Below are positions 1-12,100 of a DNA stretch of 64,000 nt, one piece after another. Position 1 is the stretch's first letter; each line of letters starts with the position of its first letter. Origin of the DNA: Craterostigma plantagineum (Eukaryota > Streptophyta > Magnoliopsida > Lamiales > Linderniaceae); the NCBI GenBank assembly GCA_027422505.1, contig JAPQWV010000651.1:186001-250000 (forward strand), read 5' to 3'. Position numbers and translations under genes: made by a program. The notes beneath the pieces were generated by a model, which saw only the letters and a list, made by a program, of their open reading frames with translations, did not search any database and had not been told where the DNA came from.

Positions 1-1116
1 TAATAAACGCAACAAATATAGATAAATAAATAGATAAATAAATAACTTCAAATGTAGTATTTGTATTGCACAAGCACAACATATTGAGTGATATTATTCT
101 CTTATGATACATAACTAATTTATCTTATTAACTTAAATTAATTATTCTGCACAACGTCCAACACGTACGTTAATTGACGCATATTTAAGTGAACTATACA
201 TGTATAATCCCGTGCATTGCACGGCCAACGTAAATAACTAAAATAAAGACAATATGCTGCTTTGGCTTTGCAAAATCAAAATTCAAATAATCATATTGAT
301 ATCGAGCTACGATTGCCCAAACTGTTAACTGAATATGGAAGTGGATTCTTATTAGAGCACTTAATCTAAGGCTGACTATCGACTTTTATGTGAATGACCT
401 TAATTAGTACCTTTGGAATATTACGTGGGTGCTTCCGTAATATATTATTGAATTTTAGCCGATAAATTACCAATAACAAAAATAAGTTATGTAATATTAC
501 GTGGTTGCTTACGTAATCTCTTCCCCCATCAAAATCTACCATTTGTTTTAATATGACCAGAAATTTATATTCCTCCACGTCTTTTAATTGGTTGAAACTT
601 CAACGAGAGCGATGATTAATTAGTAAAGTTGTAATTACCCATAAATTGATTTATTTACTAGGACTTGAAGAACAATGCTATAGGAAATGAGGTACTCGAT
701 GCTCCATAAATCATAATTGATGCAGATTACTGCATTCAATGCTTCTGATTCAAAATTATAATTTTAGGTATGGGACATGCATCAATTTTTCTAGAAAAGC
801 TATAGAAGCGTCGACGTTACTACAAAAAATATTTTTTATATACATTGCCATCAAAGACAATAATAGATAGGAGAAGAAATATTAATCAAACATCACGACC
901 AACAAGACGCTGATGTCAACAGCAACTTCTATAACAAAACAGCCGACACCTACGACTGAATCTATATAAAATCTAGTGAAATTTGTGAAGTATTATTTAT
1001 TTTTTTTAGAAAAAATAATTTGCTGACTGTAATTTATTATCAACACATAACGTATTCAAATGACTTGTTCTCATTTTCGTACTGCGTTGAAATTCAACTT
1101 GGCATTCGTGCGTTTG
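1..1116. other. AT-rich intergenic DNA, no gene seen
   Basis: No coding region with recognisable similarity is visible. The stretch is AT-rich. It contains a palindrome of the form CCGTGCATTGCACGG near 209-224, a motif often seen in dispersed plant repeats, and a pair of similar TTACGT-rich segments near 420-450 and 490-520. The last 100 bases act as the upstream region of the VQ gene. Confidence 0.5.
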
Positions 1117-1124
1117 TATAAATA
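1117..1124 (+). promoter_or_regulatory. TATA box of the VQ-motif gene
   Basis: TATAAATA lies 121 bases upstream of the ATG at 1245. It would place transcription start near 1150 and give a 5' leader of roughly 95 bases, normal for an intronless plant gene. Confidence 0.6.
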
Positions 1125-1244
1125 CATTACAATTTACACCTAAAGCCAAGCACGATCACACACCATCGTCGTTCTATCTACTCTCTCCACAAAAATAGGC
1201 AAAATTCAAAATTTTATATTACTATTGTATTTATATAAAATATA

Positions 1245-1682
1245 ATGGAACAACAGTATTCTTACGCCACTAACAGTTCATGCCCTTCTTCCGACGAACC
1301 CATCATAAGGAATTTCAGTTCGAAAAACTTGAGAAAAATCCCACACAAAATAAAGAAAAAACCCGTTGCGCCAATGATCCCAACGCCGCCCAAAGTGTAC
1401 AACGTCGACGCTAAAGATTTCAGGGACGTCGTCCAAAAGCTGACGGGCGCGTCGGACTTCAGAACCACGCGGCTGAGAGAGGTGGCTCCGCCGCCGCTCA
1501 TCCTATCTCCGGCGAGGACAGGTGGATTTGGGGGGAGTGCGGCCGTTCAAAGTCCACAGCTAGGGTTTGGCTTGTCGCCTGCGTCGCTCGAATGGTGTGC
1601 GTCTTTTCTTTTGAATTCTCCTATTATTAATAATGTTGAGCAACCGAGTCTTAGTAATCTTACAGTGGAAACTCAGATGTAA
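1245..1682 (+). CDS. VQ motif-containing protein
   Basis: Single-exon gene for a 145-residue protein. Residues 59-68 carry the plant-specific VQ core FxxxVQxLTG (F59, V63, Q64, L66, T67, G68). VQ proteins are small nuclear cofactors that bind WRKY transcription factors, and some are MAP-kinase substrates in defence and growth. A Lys-rich stretch (residues 27-39) just before the motif could serve nuclear import, and Pro-rich segments flank the motif. No intron, as is usual for this family. The first ATG after the TATA box was chosen. The particular VQ subfamily member cannot be told from the sequence alone. The VQ assignment itself is secure because the ten-residue signature is complete. Confidence 0.9.
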   Translation: MEQQYSYATNSSCPSSDEPIIRNFSSKNLRKIPHKIKKKPVAPMIPTPPKVYNVDAKDFRDVVQKLTGASDFRTTRLREVAPPPLILSPARTGGFGGSAAVQSPQLGFGLSPASLEWCASFLLNSPIINNVEQPSLSNLTVETQM

Positions 1683-2097
1683 TAGCAGTTGAAGTTGATG
1701 CTGTGTTCTTGCAACTATTTGGTAATAGTATATACGCTCGTGTTTATTATTATTGTTTGATTTTCTAGGACATGTTGAGAAGGTATTTTCTGCTTTTTAA
1801 GTTTTCCATATAACAATGGTAACTGTACAACTAGTAGAACGTTATATTTGGAAATATATTCGTCGCTAAACTACCACCTACCTATCCGATCTGATTTTAA
1901 GCTTGATACTCAATAATTGAAGTTGAATTATATGAGATGTGTGACTTATCACAAACATTCAACGGTATTAGCTATGATATCATCGATGAGAAGCTAACGA
2001 AGGGAATCGTATTTATGGTCAGACTTGGGCATCCATCATATGCATTCAATTCGCCGACACCCAACGACAAAATCTTCTCACACATCGATTTCATTAT
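1683..2097. other. 3' flank of VQ gene and spacer
   Basis: Holds the 3' untranslated region of the VQ gene (possible AATAAT-type poly(A) signals) and AT-rich spacer. I see no further gene. Confidence 0.4.
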
Positions 2098-2518
2098 GGG
2101 CTCGTTTGATATCTGTGTTTAGAGATTACATGAGTATACATTATTTGGGCTCGTTTGATATAGTTGTTTAGAGATTACATGGGTATACGTTATTTGTGTA
2201 TCGCTTTAGGATTTTGTTGATGTTGTGTTTTAACATGTTTGATATGTGTGTATTAATTATTTGTGTAATGATATAAATCGTGTTTGATACATGTGTTTGA
2301 GATGTGTATATGTGTGTATGGATTAGTGCTACACACCTCATAACCACCTTAGAGGTGAGTATGGATATACAAGGCCTATAACCAAAAACCTTGTAATATA
2401 CATGTATAGCTATACAAGGCATGTATGGCTATACACAGATATCAAACACGACAAAACTTATTCATACACATCCTATACACATCTATACACACTCATACAC
2501 ACAGTATCAAACGAGCCC
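2098..2518. mobile_element. MITE with GGGCTCGTTTGATA ends
   Basis: A 421-bp non-coding element. Its left end begins GGGCTCGTTTGATA and its right end finishes TATCAAACGAGCCC, a perfect 14-bp terminal inverted repeat. A 3-bp direct repeat TAT flanks both ends (2095-2097 and 2519-2521). The interior is rich in TGTGTAT/ATACACA repeats. The left terminus is duplicated in tandem: GGGCTCGTTTGATAT occurs again from about 2148 with the same following bases. Three-base duplications suggest a PIF/Harbinger-type origin, but the target TAT is not the usual TWA. Confidence 0.75.
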
Positions 2519-2650
2519 TATGTAGTATATTGTATTCGTCATGCAATGTAATAATAAAATAGAACCACCAAACTTTCAAACTCAATTACCATAACATAAT
2601 TACACATTTCATAACATTATATACAAAAAACCACATTCAAACTCAAGAAT

Positions 2651-4377
2651 CTACGCAGCGATATCATCATCAACATCAAGCCAGTCATTAGATTCCTTAC
2701 CGTCGCCGTGTGTGTTCATATCCTTGGACGACGAGTCAGAAGACGAGGTTTTCCCAAGTCGAACCCAATCTCGGGAATCCTTGTCTGAGCTGTCATTCAT
2801 CTTTTGGTATTTAGTATTCGAAACGTCTTCTTCTTCGTCTTCCTCCTCCTCAAGGTCGCTAAAAGAGACGTCCTCTTCGTTTTCAATAGGGTTTGTGCTT
2901 CTAATGTTGCTACTACCACCGCCGACTTCTGACGATGTTTCTTCCTCTTTCAGCCAAGCATCTGCGTCGTCGTCTTCTTCTTCTTCATCCACTTCCTTGG
3001 ATAGATTAGATGGGCTTAGCTTAAAAAATTGTTCTTTGACTTGGGGAGTGGTGGCATTCTTCTCCTCTTCAACGACCTCTTTGTCCTCGATTTCAATGTC
3101 TTTACTCTCGAGGGGTTGTTTCACAGATTGAACTGAGGACGGAACAGATACGGGTTCGGGATTTTTGTCTGAATCTGGGAACTCTAGACCCGAAGAGTCC
3201 TCGTCGAGTTTGTTTCTTCGATTCTTCAACTCGTTCGCCAGTAAGGCCCTGGCTTCCAGTATCTGCAAGGCGAGCGTAATAGATCATATAGGGTCGGTGT
3301 TTGGGAGAGAATGTGAATAGCAGACAAGCTAGTGCCACAACTACTAACATTGTGATGATAATATAAGCATTGGTCTTCTGAAATCGAATAGCTTGACCAG
3401 CAAATCCACACAAAGTTTGACCAGAAATTCATGTCGGAGAAGCATAACCATCAATGATTTGACTAAAGTTATAGGTATCTTCACAAGAATTCATCAAAAT
3501 AGACGTCGTAAAGGAAACATTCAAGATGAACCTGCGGCGTCGAAAGAACTGCAGCATCCTCTTTATCTAGCCTGGGATGAAGGAGCACAAAGTAAATCTT
3601 CCAAAACCAACTCTCGCTGATGTACTCAGGGCAAAGCTCAATCCTCAAACTAGTCAGCCTTGGGACAAGGCGTTCTACTGCCGAGGCGTGTTCTTGTTGA
3701 GCTTCGGACATATCAAAATCTAGTACGCAACACACAAAACGTTTGGATAATGATCAATTGCTGATTTGACAATAAAAGAACCCCAGATTTCCCAGCAACG
3801 TTATTTGATAACAAAATAATTGCAATCATCTCATACCATCATCAGCTCCATCGGTATCAAAAATAGGGAAATCCAGCCAAGTCTCTGGGTGCAGAGCGAT
3901 ATCCCTCACAAATCCCACGACCTCCTCCGTCACGCCGAAAGCCTCACCACCCCCGCCGCCAATCTCCTCCTTGTCGTCGGGTTCCAGCTTCAGCAAGCTC
4001 GAGGCCATTTTGGTAATTTCAGACACATTGATATTGTTCGACAGCTTCGATATCCCACTCCTGAACTTACCCCCAATCTCCGCGAAATCCTCCCTGATTC
4101 CGGCGATCGGATCTGTATCCTGAGCCGGATCGGACGACTCGGATCGGTTCTGTTCGGGAGGCGGTGCTAGAAAAGAGGCCACGCCCCAGAACTGGCGGGA
4201 AATCGATTTGGTGATCTCGGAGAGGTCCTCTTTGACTCCGCGCGGAGAGGATGACGACGGCGGGGACTTGGATGGACCGACGTCGTTTTGGGGGTTAGAT
4301 TTCGCGCCGGATTCACCCTCTTCGTCGGAACTGTCGAGATTGAGTGTGTTAACGATGGATCGAGCGAGCCACGCCAT
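2651..4377 (-). CDS. BSD domain-containing protein
   Basis: Three exons on the minus strand (4377-3837, 3719-3532, 3262-2651), 446 residues, all GT-AG, phases consistent. The BSD domain sits at about residues 183-240, spanning the exon 1/2 join. It starts at FDMSEAQQEHA and contains the family-defining F-W pair in SWFWKIYF and the HPRL turn that follows. BSD domains occur in TFIIH p62, synapse-associated proteins and DOS2-like proteins. This plant group has no proven biochemical role that I know of. The N-terminus is acidic and Ser-rich. Residues after 245 are very acidic (runs of E and D) and end in NDWLDVDDDIAA, a WLDVDD tail typical of the plant BSD family. The start ATG at 4377 opens a well-conserved MAWLARSI N-terminus. 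Confidence 0.88.
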
Positions 4378-4803
4378 TGGTTCACGGCAGCGATCTGAGC
4401 TGTTTTCCTTCGAATGAGCTTATCGCTGAGAAGCGAATGTTGGATTTGGGAACATGACAGTAGTAGAGGAAAGACTATTCATCTCTTTTGTTTGTCGTTT
4501 GCCGAATAGAATATGCGAGGAAATATTTGTGAGTTTTTAGAGTTTAGACCTCCGTACTTTGATTACAGCGATTTGTACTCCAATTTATCATCTCTCACGA
4601 AATAGTACACTTTTGTGTCGTTTTATCTTTTCAAGCCCCCTTCATCTTGCCGAGTTAAAAAAAACCCTGAATTAGAGGGTGTACAATGCAAATAAGCGGA
4701 TGGAAGTGAGAAGTATTAATTAATTGCAAAGTGAGCAATGAAACTTCAATTTCTTGCCAATTAAACCTCATACCAGACATCGATGTACTGCATTATTCCA
4801 TCT

Positions 4804-5010
4804 GGGGTAAAAGATGAGCCGAACCGGCTCGTAAGCTCGACGAGCCGGCTCGACAAAAGCTCGGCTCGAGCTCTACATAAATGAGCTCGTAAGCTCATGA
4901 ACAGGCTCGTGAGTTATTTTTTTATATTTTAATTAATTTATTATTAATTTTTTAAAAAAGCTCGAGCTCGAGCTCGAGCCCCAGAAAATTCGAGCTCATT
5001 TACAGCCCTA
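4804..5010. mobile_element. hAT-type MITE with GCTCGAGCTCG arms
   Basis: A 207-bp element rich in GAGCTCG/CGAGCTC motifs. Its left end reads GGGGTAAAAGATGAGCC and its right end GCTCATTTACAGCCCTA, an imperfect inverted pair. The flanks carry ATTCCATCT (4795-4803) and ATTCTATCT (5011-5019), an imperfect 8-9-bp target duplication as expected for hAT elements. It has no coding capacity. Confidence 0.75.
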
Positions 5011-5867
5011 ATTCTATCTACAAGTTATCATCACTTTGCTTGACCAAAACACAAGCCTAATAATTATACTACATGAATATATATATGATTACACGACTCC
5101 ATGAATTAACGACCCTTATTCTAATAAACCCTAATGATACATCAATTTAAGGCTGTAATATATAACCATGATCTGATGTCCATTTAATACTTGGAAAAAC
5201 GTAAGGCCAAAAATACAGATACGCGGGACATATAACAGCAGTTGCACATCACACAAATCTATCACATTTATTATTTCTACAATGATTAATTATTCTCTCA
5301 ACTCTCAACCACCTTACCATTATTCACCTTCGTTCACAAAAACAACCTGTGGCTTATTAGGCGCTTGAGATTGATAGATCAACGAAATATCTCAACCCTA
5401 CTTACGTGCTTTTGCTTTCAAATGAGAAATCAAGTCAAGTAATTCGTGCTTTCCTGATTAATTACATACTCTTTAAACTTGTTATAAGTTAATCGAGATC
5501 TATCAGTAATCAAAATGATATATATGAAACGATTCACTCTCTATAATACTATAGAACCTAGGCATTCAATTATTTCCCGGAATTTAGAAGGATTAGCCTA
5601 CTTTTTTCATCCAAAAAAAGTCGTGTATTCCATTCGTATTTCATTGTACAGCACACACCAAAAACCAAACGTACAAGTCTGGTTTACAGAAACAAAAAAA
5701 AAAAAGCAAAATAAACATCAACAACAAATTAGGGGTGCATGCTTTCTGTTGAGTAGCATGAACGTGTTAACCTAAAAAACCCCCCAAACATACAAGGAAA
5801 AAAAAAAAAAGACAAAAGAAATCTCATCATTATAATTTCTGATGATGTAATGTAATAATATTATTCA
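5011..5867. other. AT-rich spacer, no gene seen
   Basis: Spacer between the MITE and the phytosulfokine gene. It holds short poly(A) runs near 5695-5705 and 5800-5812. The last part is the 3' flank of the minus-strand phytosulfokine gene. The open stretch at 5515-5775 shows no similarity I recognise. Confidence 0.4.
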
Positions 5868-6217
5868 TCATGGGTTTTGGCGCTGAGTGTATATGTAATC
5901 AAGATGAGCAGCTTGCGTACTCTTCGCCAACTTGCAATCTTCCTCACTGATACCTTCGCACCCACCTTCCACTTTTCCTCTCTTCCCATTAATCTGTAAA
6001 AAAACACAAAGAAAAAAGGGTTTCTTTATCAGCTACGAATATCTTACTTGTGGTTTCACTAAGGAGCGTAGAAACGTAATGAATAACTAACCTGGGCTTT
6101 ATCTGCTGCTTCTACGCGGAAAACAGTAGGCGTTGGGCGAGCAGAAGAAGCACACATGATAAAGAAACTGAGAATGAAGAGCACAACGAAGAAGACAGAC
6201 GTTGCTTTATTAGACAT
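5868..6217 (-). CDS. PSK: phytosulfokine (PSK) precursor
   Basis: Two 126-nt exons (6217-6092 and 5993-5868) joined by a GT-AG intron give an 83-residue preproprotein. Residues 1-26 form a hydrophobic signal peptide. The C-terminal region holds the family Cys pair in GGCEGISEEDC and then HLDYIYTQ, where residues 75-79 (YIYTQ) are the exact PSK pentapeptide. Both tyrosines would be sulphated (by TPST) and the peptide released by subtilases outside the cell. It would act through PSKR leucine-rich-repeat receptor kinases to promote growth and modulate immunity. The ATG at 6217 was preferred to an in-frame upstream ATG at 6301 because it directly precedes the signal peptide. The upstream one would lie at or before the likely transcription start (TATTTATA on the minus strand near 6280). 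Confidence 0.95.
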
Positions 6218-6773
6218 GCTCGACGTATATAGCCTTCTGTCTCTCTGTGCTGTTGAAATGAATTTGATTCGATGGCATATAAATAGAGGGAGAGGGAGCA
6301 CTGAGTGTTTGTGTAAATTGGTAATACTCAGTATTTATGGCAGGAAATCGATGGAATGATTCAATTGCGTGCGCCACATGGAGATATGATAAAAGATGAA
6401 AAGGATCTCTGTTTTTTTTTTCCTTCTAATTTTCTTGGCAACATTAATTCTTGAAAGGCTTTGTTTTCTTAGGTTCGTGCACAGAGACACATTTCTATGA
6501 TGAGCCACGTGAAGTCGGGGCAATGTACAAATATAGTTCACACACGTTGTCATTCATGGAATTAAATGATTTCTTCAATTTTTATTGCTTAAACATTAGG
6601 TAACGTCGTGGGACGATCACGGTCATAGATTCATAAGCTCATTATATCTCCTCCACAATTTACAGTTAACTTTAATAATGGTATTAGTTTAGCTAAATCA
6701 ATATTTAGTAAACGTAAGTATAGTCAGCGGGAATCTTTCTAGATGAACCTTAACGATTCTTTGTGGATATTGA

Positions 6774-6845
6774 GGCCCAATACGGCCCATTTAAAGCCCA
6801 ATCGTCCTGTAAAAACCCTAAGCCCTAAATATTCAGCTATAAATA
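6774..6845 (+). promoter_or_regulatory. Site II / telo-box / TATA promoter elements
   Basis: Three GGCCCA/AGCCCA site II-type elements (6774-6779, 6784-6789, 6795-6800) are followed by a telo-box AAACCCTAA (6813-6821) and a TATA box TATAAATA (6838-6845). This combination drives plant ribosomal-protein and snoRNA genes. No protein gene follows, but a C/D snoRNA-like sequence lies about 300 bases downstream. I therefore read this as the promoter of a non-coding snoRNA host transcript. Confidence 0.65.
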
Positions 6846-7138
6846 TCGAACCTCAGCGCTCAGTCGCCTATGGTGGAGTGGAAGAAACGAACGTGAATAC
6901 GTTTGGCGATCGATGAAGGAGCAAAATAATTTCCATTTCAGTTCCTTCTGATTTCTTCTTTCTATCTGAGCTGATTTTCGATTTAAATATTTTCGAATTC
7001 GTCTTCGAAGTTGAGCTGATTTCATTAATTTTCTCTCTTCTTTTCTTAACTTAATCAGAAGATGCGACCGCGACCTATTTGTACTTTGTGTTGGTGATTT
7101 TTTGTTCTCGTGCTTTTTGCGGTTCGTCTTTTTAGTTT

Positions 7139-7242
7139 GGGGATGATTGCGATGATTAGAAAAATATTCCTCGTTCTGAATGCTTCAAAGGCATGACAGA
7201 CCCTTTATACACCCATAGAATCTGAGCATTCAAATCCCCCTT
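7139..7242 (+). ncRNA. box C/D snoRNA, two 18S rRNA guides
   Basis: A box C-like CGATGAT (7150-7156), box D' CTGA (7176-7179) and box D CTGA (7222-7225) are spaced as in a C/D snoRNA. The bases directly upstream of box D, CACCCATAGAATC, are complementary over 13 nt to the conserved 18S rRNA segment GATTCTATGGGTG. The bases upstream of box D', ATTCCTCGTT, complement the 18S segment AACGAGGAAT over 10 nt. By the D+5 rule the targets would be the U in ATTCU and the last A of AACGA. GGGGAT and ATCCCC at the two ends could form a closing stem. Box C departs by one base from TGATGA and box C' is weak. The ends are approximate. Confidence 0.75.
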
Positions 7243-8340
7243 TTTTATGATATGTTATTTTGCAAAATAAGCGATTAGTTCTGGATATTATTTGTTGATT
7301 ATTGATCGTTTGGTCATCGTTTTGTGCAATGTACGAACTGTCATCGATGATAATAAGAATGATGTGTATATTTTGGATCTTAAACATATTTTTGCTCAGA
7401 GACCAATCGACACAGTTGGGACACAAGCTTCGACATTTCACTCCATTTAGACACGAGACGACCAATTGGCTACGCTTCATTTCTTCCCATCATATCATTT
7501 AGTTGAGTGTGGTGTTTTTAACTCGGACCAACCTCGATGTATTTTAAGTATGATTTTATCCTCTCATAATGATATTTTATTAATAAAACATTCAAATTTC
7601 TCGCAAAATGACATAAGAATCTCGTCAAGAGGAACACATTCAAAAAAGAAAAAAAAATGGGTGTGAAAAAATTTGACGGGTGTGAAAAAATATAGTATTT
7701 CACGAGGAACACATTCAAGAGGAACACATTCAAAAGAGGAACATATTTAAACATATGCCCCTGCATTTCACGGGTGAAAAAATATGTGTAATTAATATAA
7801 TATAGTATTTTCCACTTTGTTAGTGAGTGGTTTTTCATTTTTTTTATTTGTTTAATATAATAAAAATGGACACGGATGGAGAATAAAATTACATTTGATT
7901 GTATATATGAGATATCATTTATAGTATTTGATGAATATTATTCACATATGTAAAAGGAAAAATGGTTTGTGGAGATATTATTTATAACAAAAAAAATAAT
8001 TGAGGAGTGGAATGATACATTACTTTTAAGTATAATTAAAAATTAATTTGCATGATATATTAGAATAAAAATATTAGAATACATAATGATTTAATTGGAG
8101 CTAAAAATTGATAAGTGGTTAGTCAAAGACGTTGCAAATAGAAAAAAAAAAACCCTTAATGTTTTAGATAATTAATATTTGGTCAAAAACATAGTTTTAA
8201 AGCTGTAATTAATTGTATGACAAGGGGTCTAAATAGAATTAAAGGGGGTATGATTACCCAAAAACAAAATCGAAAGAATCAGATTCAAAATTTGAAAAAT
8301 TGAAGTTTAAAATTTATATCTGTATTCAGATCTTAGCTTA
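7243..8340. other. AT-rich spacer with local short repeats
   Basis: No gene recognised. Around 7625-7790 a short unit resembling GAGGAACACATTCAA and GGGTGTGAAAAAAT recurs several times. Some of it may be the tail of the non-coding snoRNA host transcript. Confidence 0.4.
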
Positions 8341-8900
8341 GACTATGTTTATCAATGACCTGGACACCCGGTTGTGCAATATAATTAAATAAAATAAATC
8401 AAACAAGTAAATATTTCCTACAACCTCCCACAACCCGGTTGGTGGACCAACCTGTTTCACCAACCGGTTGTGCACCGTTTTCAAAACTGTTTTTGTGGAT
8501 TTTATTGATTTTTATGATACATTTAATTATCTATTAAAATTTTATTTTAATTTTTACTAAAATGTATGATCTTTTTTTCTCTACAAATAGAGACCAATAT
8601 TGCTACATTTTGAGTCACAATTTCAAATTATCTATTTCTCTATTACATTCTATAATCTATCATAATTCATATTATTTTTCTATCTCCAATGACCAAAGTA
8701 TCTAAATTTTATATCATATAATGTAATCTATTTTCAAGCACTCAAATACTACTAAAAATAATTATAAATATAATATTATAGGTTGTGCTGGGTTGTTGAT
8801 AAAGTATAAAAATTATTGAGGTGTAGGTTATGAATGTGGAAGAGAGAAATTAATATTTTATTCTCATGACCGGTTGTGAAGGTCATGGATAAACATAGTC
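8341..8900. mobile_element. Tourist-like MITE (TTA duplication)
   Basis: A 560-bp element. Its left end GACTATGTTTATCAATGACC and right end GGTCATGGATAAACATAGTC form a nearly perfect 20-bp inverted repeat. TTA flanks both ends (8338-8340 and 8901-8903), the target duplication of PIF/Harbinger elements. Several ACCGGTTGTG/CAACCGG repeats lie within, and there is no coding capacity. Confidence 0.88.
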
Positions 8901-9130
8901 TTACGCTGGTGTCGGCATGTATTTTGATTATTATTATGAATAAAAACAAGAGTCTGAAATCTATTTACAAAAGGAAATAAACTTGGGCCGAAGCAAACAT
9001 CCATATTATTAACCTTATTACTTTGATTCGGATCCACGGGCTTAGCCCGGCCCGAAACCAATCGCATAAACTAAAGCCCTACTCCCTTAAACCTGCGAAT
9101 CTCACTTCCAACATTCTTCAGAAGTCGTCG

Positions 9131-12100
9131 ATGGCGAAAAGGAAGCGCAGTCCGCAAAACGGCGGCGAAGAGCTTCAACAAGAGGAAGGCGAAACACGAG
9201 TTAAAGCTGAATCCAATCCACCCGAAAAACAAGTAGAGAAAGATGGAGAAGAACAAAGCTTCGAAGAGCTAGGGCTCGACCCACGCCTCACCCGCGCACT
9301 ATCGAAGAGGTCGATCGAAAATCCTACTCCTATACAACGCGTCGCAATTCCTCTCATCCTGGTATGTAACTGTTTCTTTATTGCTACCCGAATAGCTAGC
9401 GACAGCGTTTGTGCTTTCTTCTCGGTTTTATGGCTGAATTTGACGAGCTTAACTGATGATCTCATTCGCAGGAAGGCAAAGACGTGGTAGCTCGAGCAAA
9501 GACGGGGTCCGGGAAAACTTTAGCTTACTTGCTCCCACTTCTCCAGAAGCTCTTTGCTGATTCGCCTCCTAGAAAGAATGTCGCCCCAGCCGCTATTGTC
9601 CTCGTTCCAACTCGCGAGCTGTGCCAGCAAGTATGCTTTTTGTGTTGTGTGATTTTAGCGTGCTAGCTAGTGGTTATTAAGCTGTTAACTAATTTTGTGT
9701 TTTTAGCTTCACACGTGGATTTGTTTTCGTGTGCACCCTGTTAAGGTTTATTCGGAGGTGACATCGTTGATTGAGTTGTGCCGAGTGCAGTTGAAGGTTG
9801 TTCAGTTGACGAGCACGATGTCTCCGTCCGACTTGGTTGGTGGATTGCTTTGTAGTCCGCAGTTTACTTGAATTTTTAATTAGTTTCGTCTGTAAGATAT
9901 ATCTCTTTTGGATTTTTGCTTGTTTTCTGACTAGAAAACAACCTTGTTGGGCATACCTGATATCGTTGTATCGACTCCTGCTTGCGTGCAAAAATGTTTA
10001 AGCAATGGTTTGCTTCAAGCTAAAGCTCTTCAGGAGACACTATCAGTTCTTGTGCTGGACGAGGTATGGGATTGCAATACCTGTGTGTTTGCTAATTTGT
10101 CATTTGAATTGTTTGTAAATATTTAATTTATTATTATCATGACAACTTGTGTATTTTCTGGTATCAGGCTGATCTCCTCTTGTCATATGGATATGAAGAT
10201 GATATAAAAGCACTTTCGGCACATGTCCCTAAACGTTGCCAGTGTCTTCTCATGTCAGCCACTTCAAGGTGTGTGAAGTGTTTATAGTCTTTGTGAACTT
10301 TGAATTGATCCGCATATTTATTCCTGGTCTGCACTGGATTTTTACATGCAAATGTGTTAATTGAGTATGACTCTAAATAATTCCTATGAATCGGTTTCTG
10401 CTATCTTTAAGTGAGTCGTAATGGTCAGTTCTTAATTCCATTCTTGTGGTTACCCCGCAGTGCCGATGTTGAAAAGCTAAAAAAGCTTATGCTCCATAAT
10501 CCATACATTCTTACTTTGCCTGAAGTAGGAGATGTAAAGGATGATATCATCCCAAGAAATGTTCAGCAATTTTACGTAAGTTTTCAAAAACATTAAGGTC
10601 AATTATGAAGAATTCACATTTTGTCTTTAATACAAGGATTTTTATTCCGTGCATGTGGGTGGAAGCTATACTTCTACTGTAAAAAACGATCTCTTGTTGA
10701 GCTATTGAAGTTTTTATGCACAGATTTCATGCAGCGCCCGTGATAAGTTTGTCCACATCCTTGCTCTCTTAAAGTTGGAATTAGTTCAAAAGAAAGTGCT
10801 GATCTTTACAAATTCAATTGACATGGGTTTTAGACTCAAGCTATTCCTTGAGCAGGCAAGTGCTTTTGTATTTTCTTTCACTGTTGTCTTAAATAAATCT
10901 GCAATATTTGTGCACTTAACTTGCTTGCCACATTGCAGTTTGGAATTAAATCTGCTGTCTTGAATGCCGAGTTGCCCCAGAATTCTCGGTTGCACATTCT
11001 TGAGGTACATCGTTGAGTTATTTTTTAATTACTGCTCTGATATAAGCTTTCATACATAGTACAATTCTTTATGCATTTTTCAGTGTGCTTCTTGATCTGA
11101 TTCTTTTATGTTCGCAGGAATTTAATGCTGGCCTCTTTGACTATCTAATTGCGACTGATGACACTCATTTGGCACAAGATAACAATAAAGAAAGTCAAAT
11201 GCCTCGAAAAAAATCTAAAAACCGCACAAAGCGGAAGTTGGATGCAGAATTTGGTGTAGTGAGAGGAGTAGACTTCAAGAATGTACACACGGTGAGCCAA
11301 TTCCCCGCCTATTACAGATATTTCTTGATTAGAACTAAGTCAGTTGCTGCTGTAATTGGGCTATTAAGGCCTATACTGTTTTCCTTGCTGAAGTTTATCC
11401 GATGTTCTAATTTGATGCCTAAGCCGTTGAGTTAGTCAATTTGAAACTTCAATTGATAGAGTCACATACATTTTTTTTTTTTACTTCATAGGTCGTAAAT
11501 TTGGAGATGCCTGAAACTGCTGCTGGTTACGTGCATAGGATTGGACGTACTGGAAGGGCTTACAACACTGGAGCTTCTGTTTCTCTTGTAAACTTTTGCT
11601 GAAAAATTCAAACCTATGACCGGTTATCTTTAAGCCTTTGTGACGTCCATACTGCAACACCTTTGAATGTAATCTCAGTTATCTTCCACTTGGAATAGGT
11701 ATCTCCTGAGGAGATAGACATTTTCGAAGAGATCAAATCTGTATTGGGCGAAAACAACTCAGATGATTCAAAATTTGTTGCTCCATTTCCTTTGCTCAGC
11801 AAGAATGCCGTGGAGTCCCTGCGCTACAGAGCCGAGGTGAGTGAATCTTTAACTTCCAAAGGGAACTCTTAAAATTTGCTGGCGAATTGGATTGGATTTC
11901 CGCACGTTAAGAAATGTTTGTGTGTATGTGATTTACCTCATGAGAAAATCATCGCCATTTGTGGTCTATGTTGGGAGGTACCAAGTGTATTACTCACAAT
12001 TAGTTGTGTTGCAGGATGTTGCGAGGAGTATAACAAAAATTGCAGTTAGGGAGTCACGCGCAAAGGATCTCCGAAATGAGATTCTCAATTCGGAGAAGTA

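Noticed and set aside
2712..3131. Ser-rich open frame on the + strand
   Set aside because: It is the complement of the acidic Glu/Asp codon runs of the BSD protein's last exon; no independent evidence.
6218..6301. Upstream in-frame ATG for the PSK gene
   Set aside because: Would place 28 residues before the signal peptide and lies at or above the likely transcription start.
6905..6975. Possible second C/D snoRNA (CGATGA...CTGA...CTGA)
   Set aside because: Guide stretches upstream of the CTGA boxes match no rRNA region I know and no terminal stem forms.
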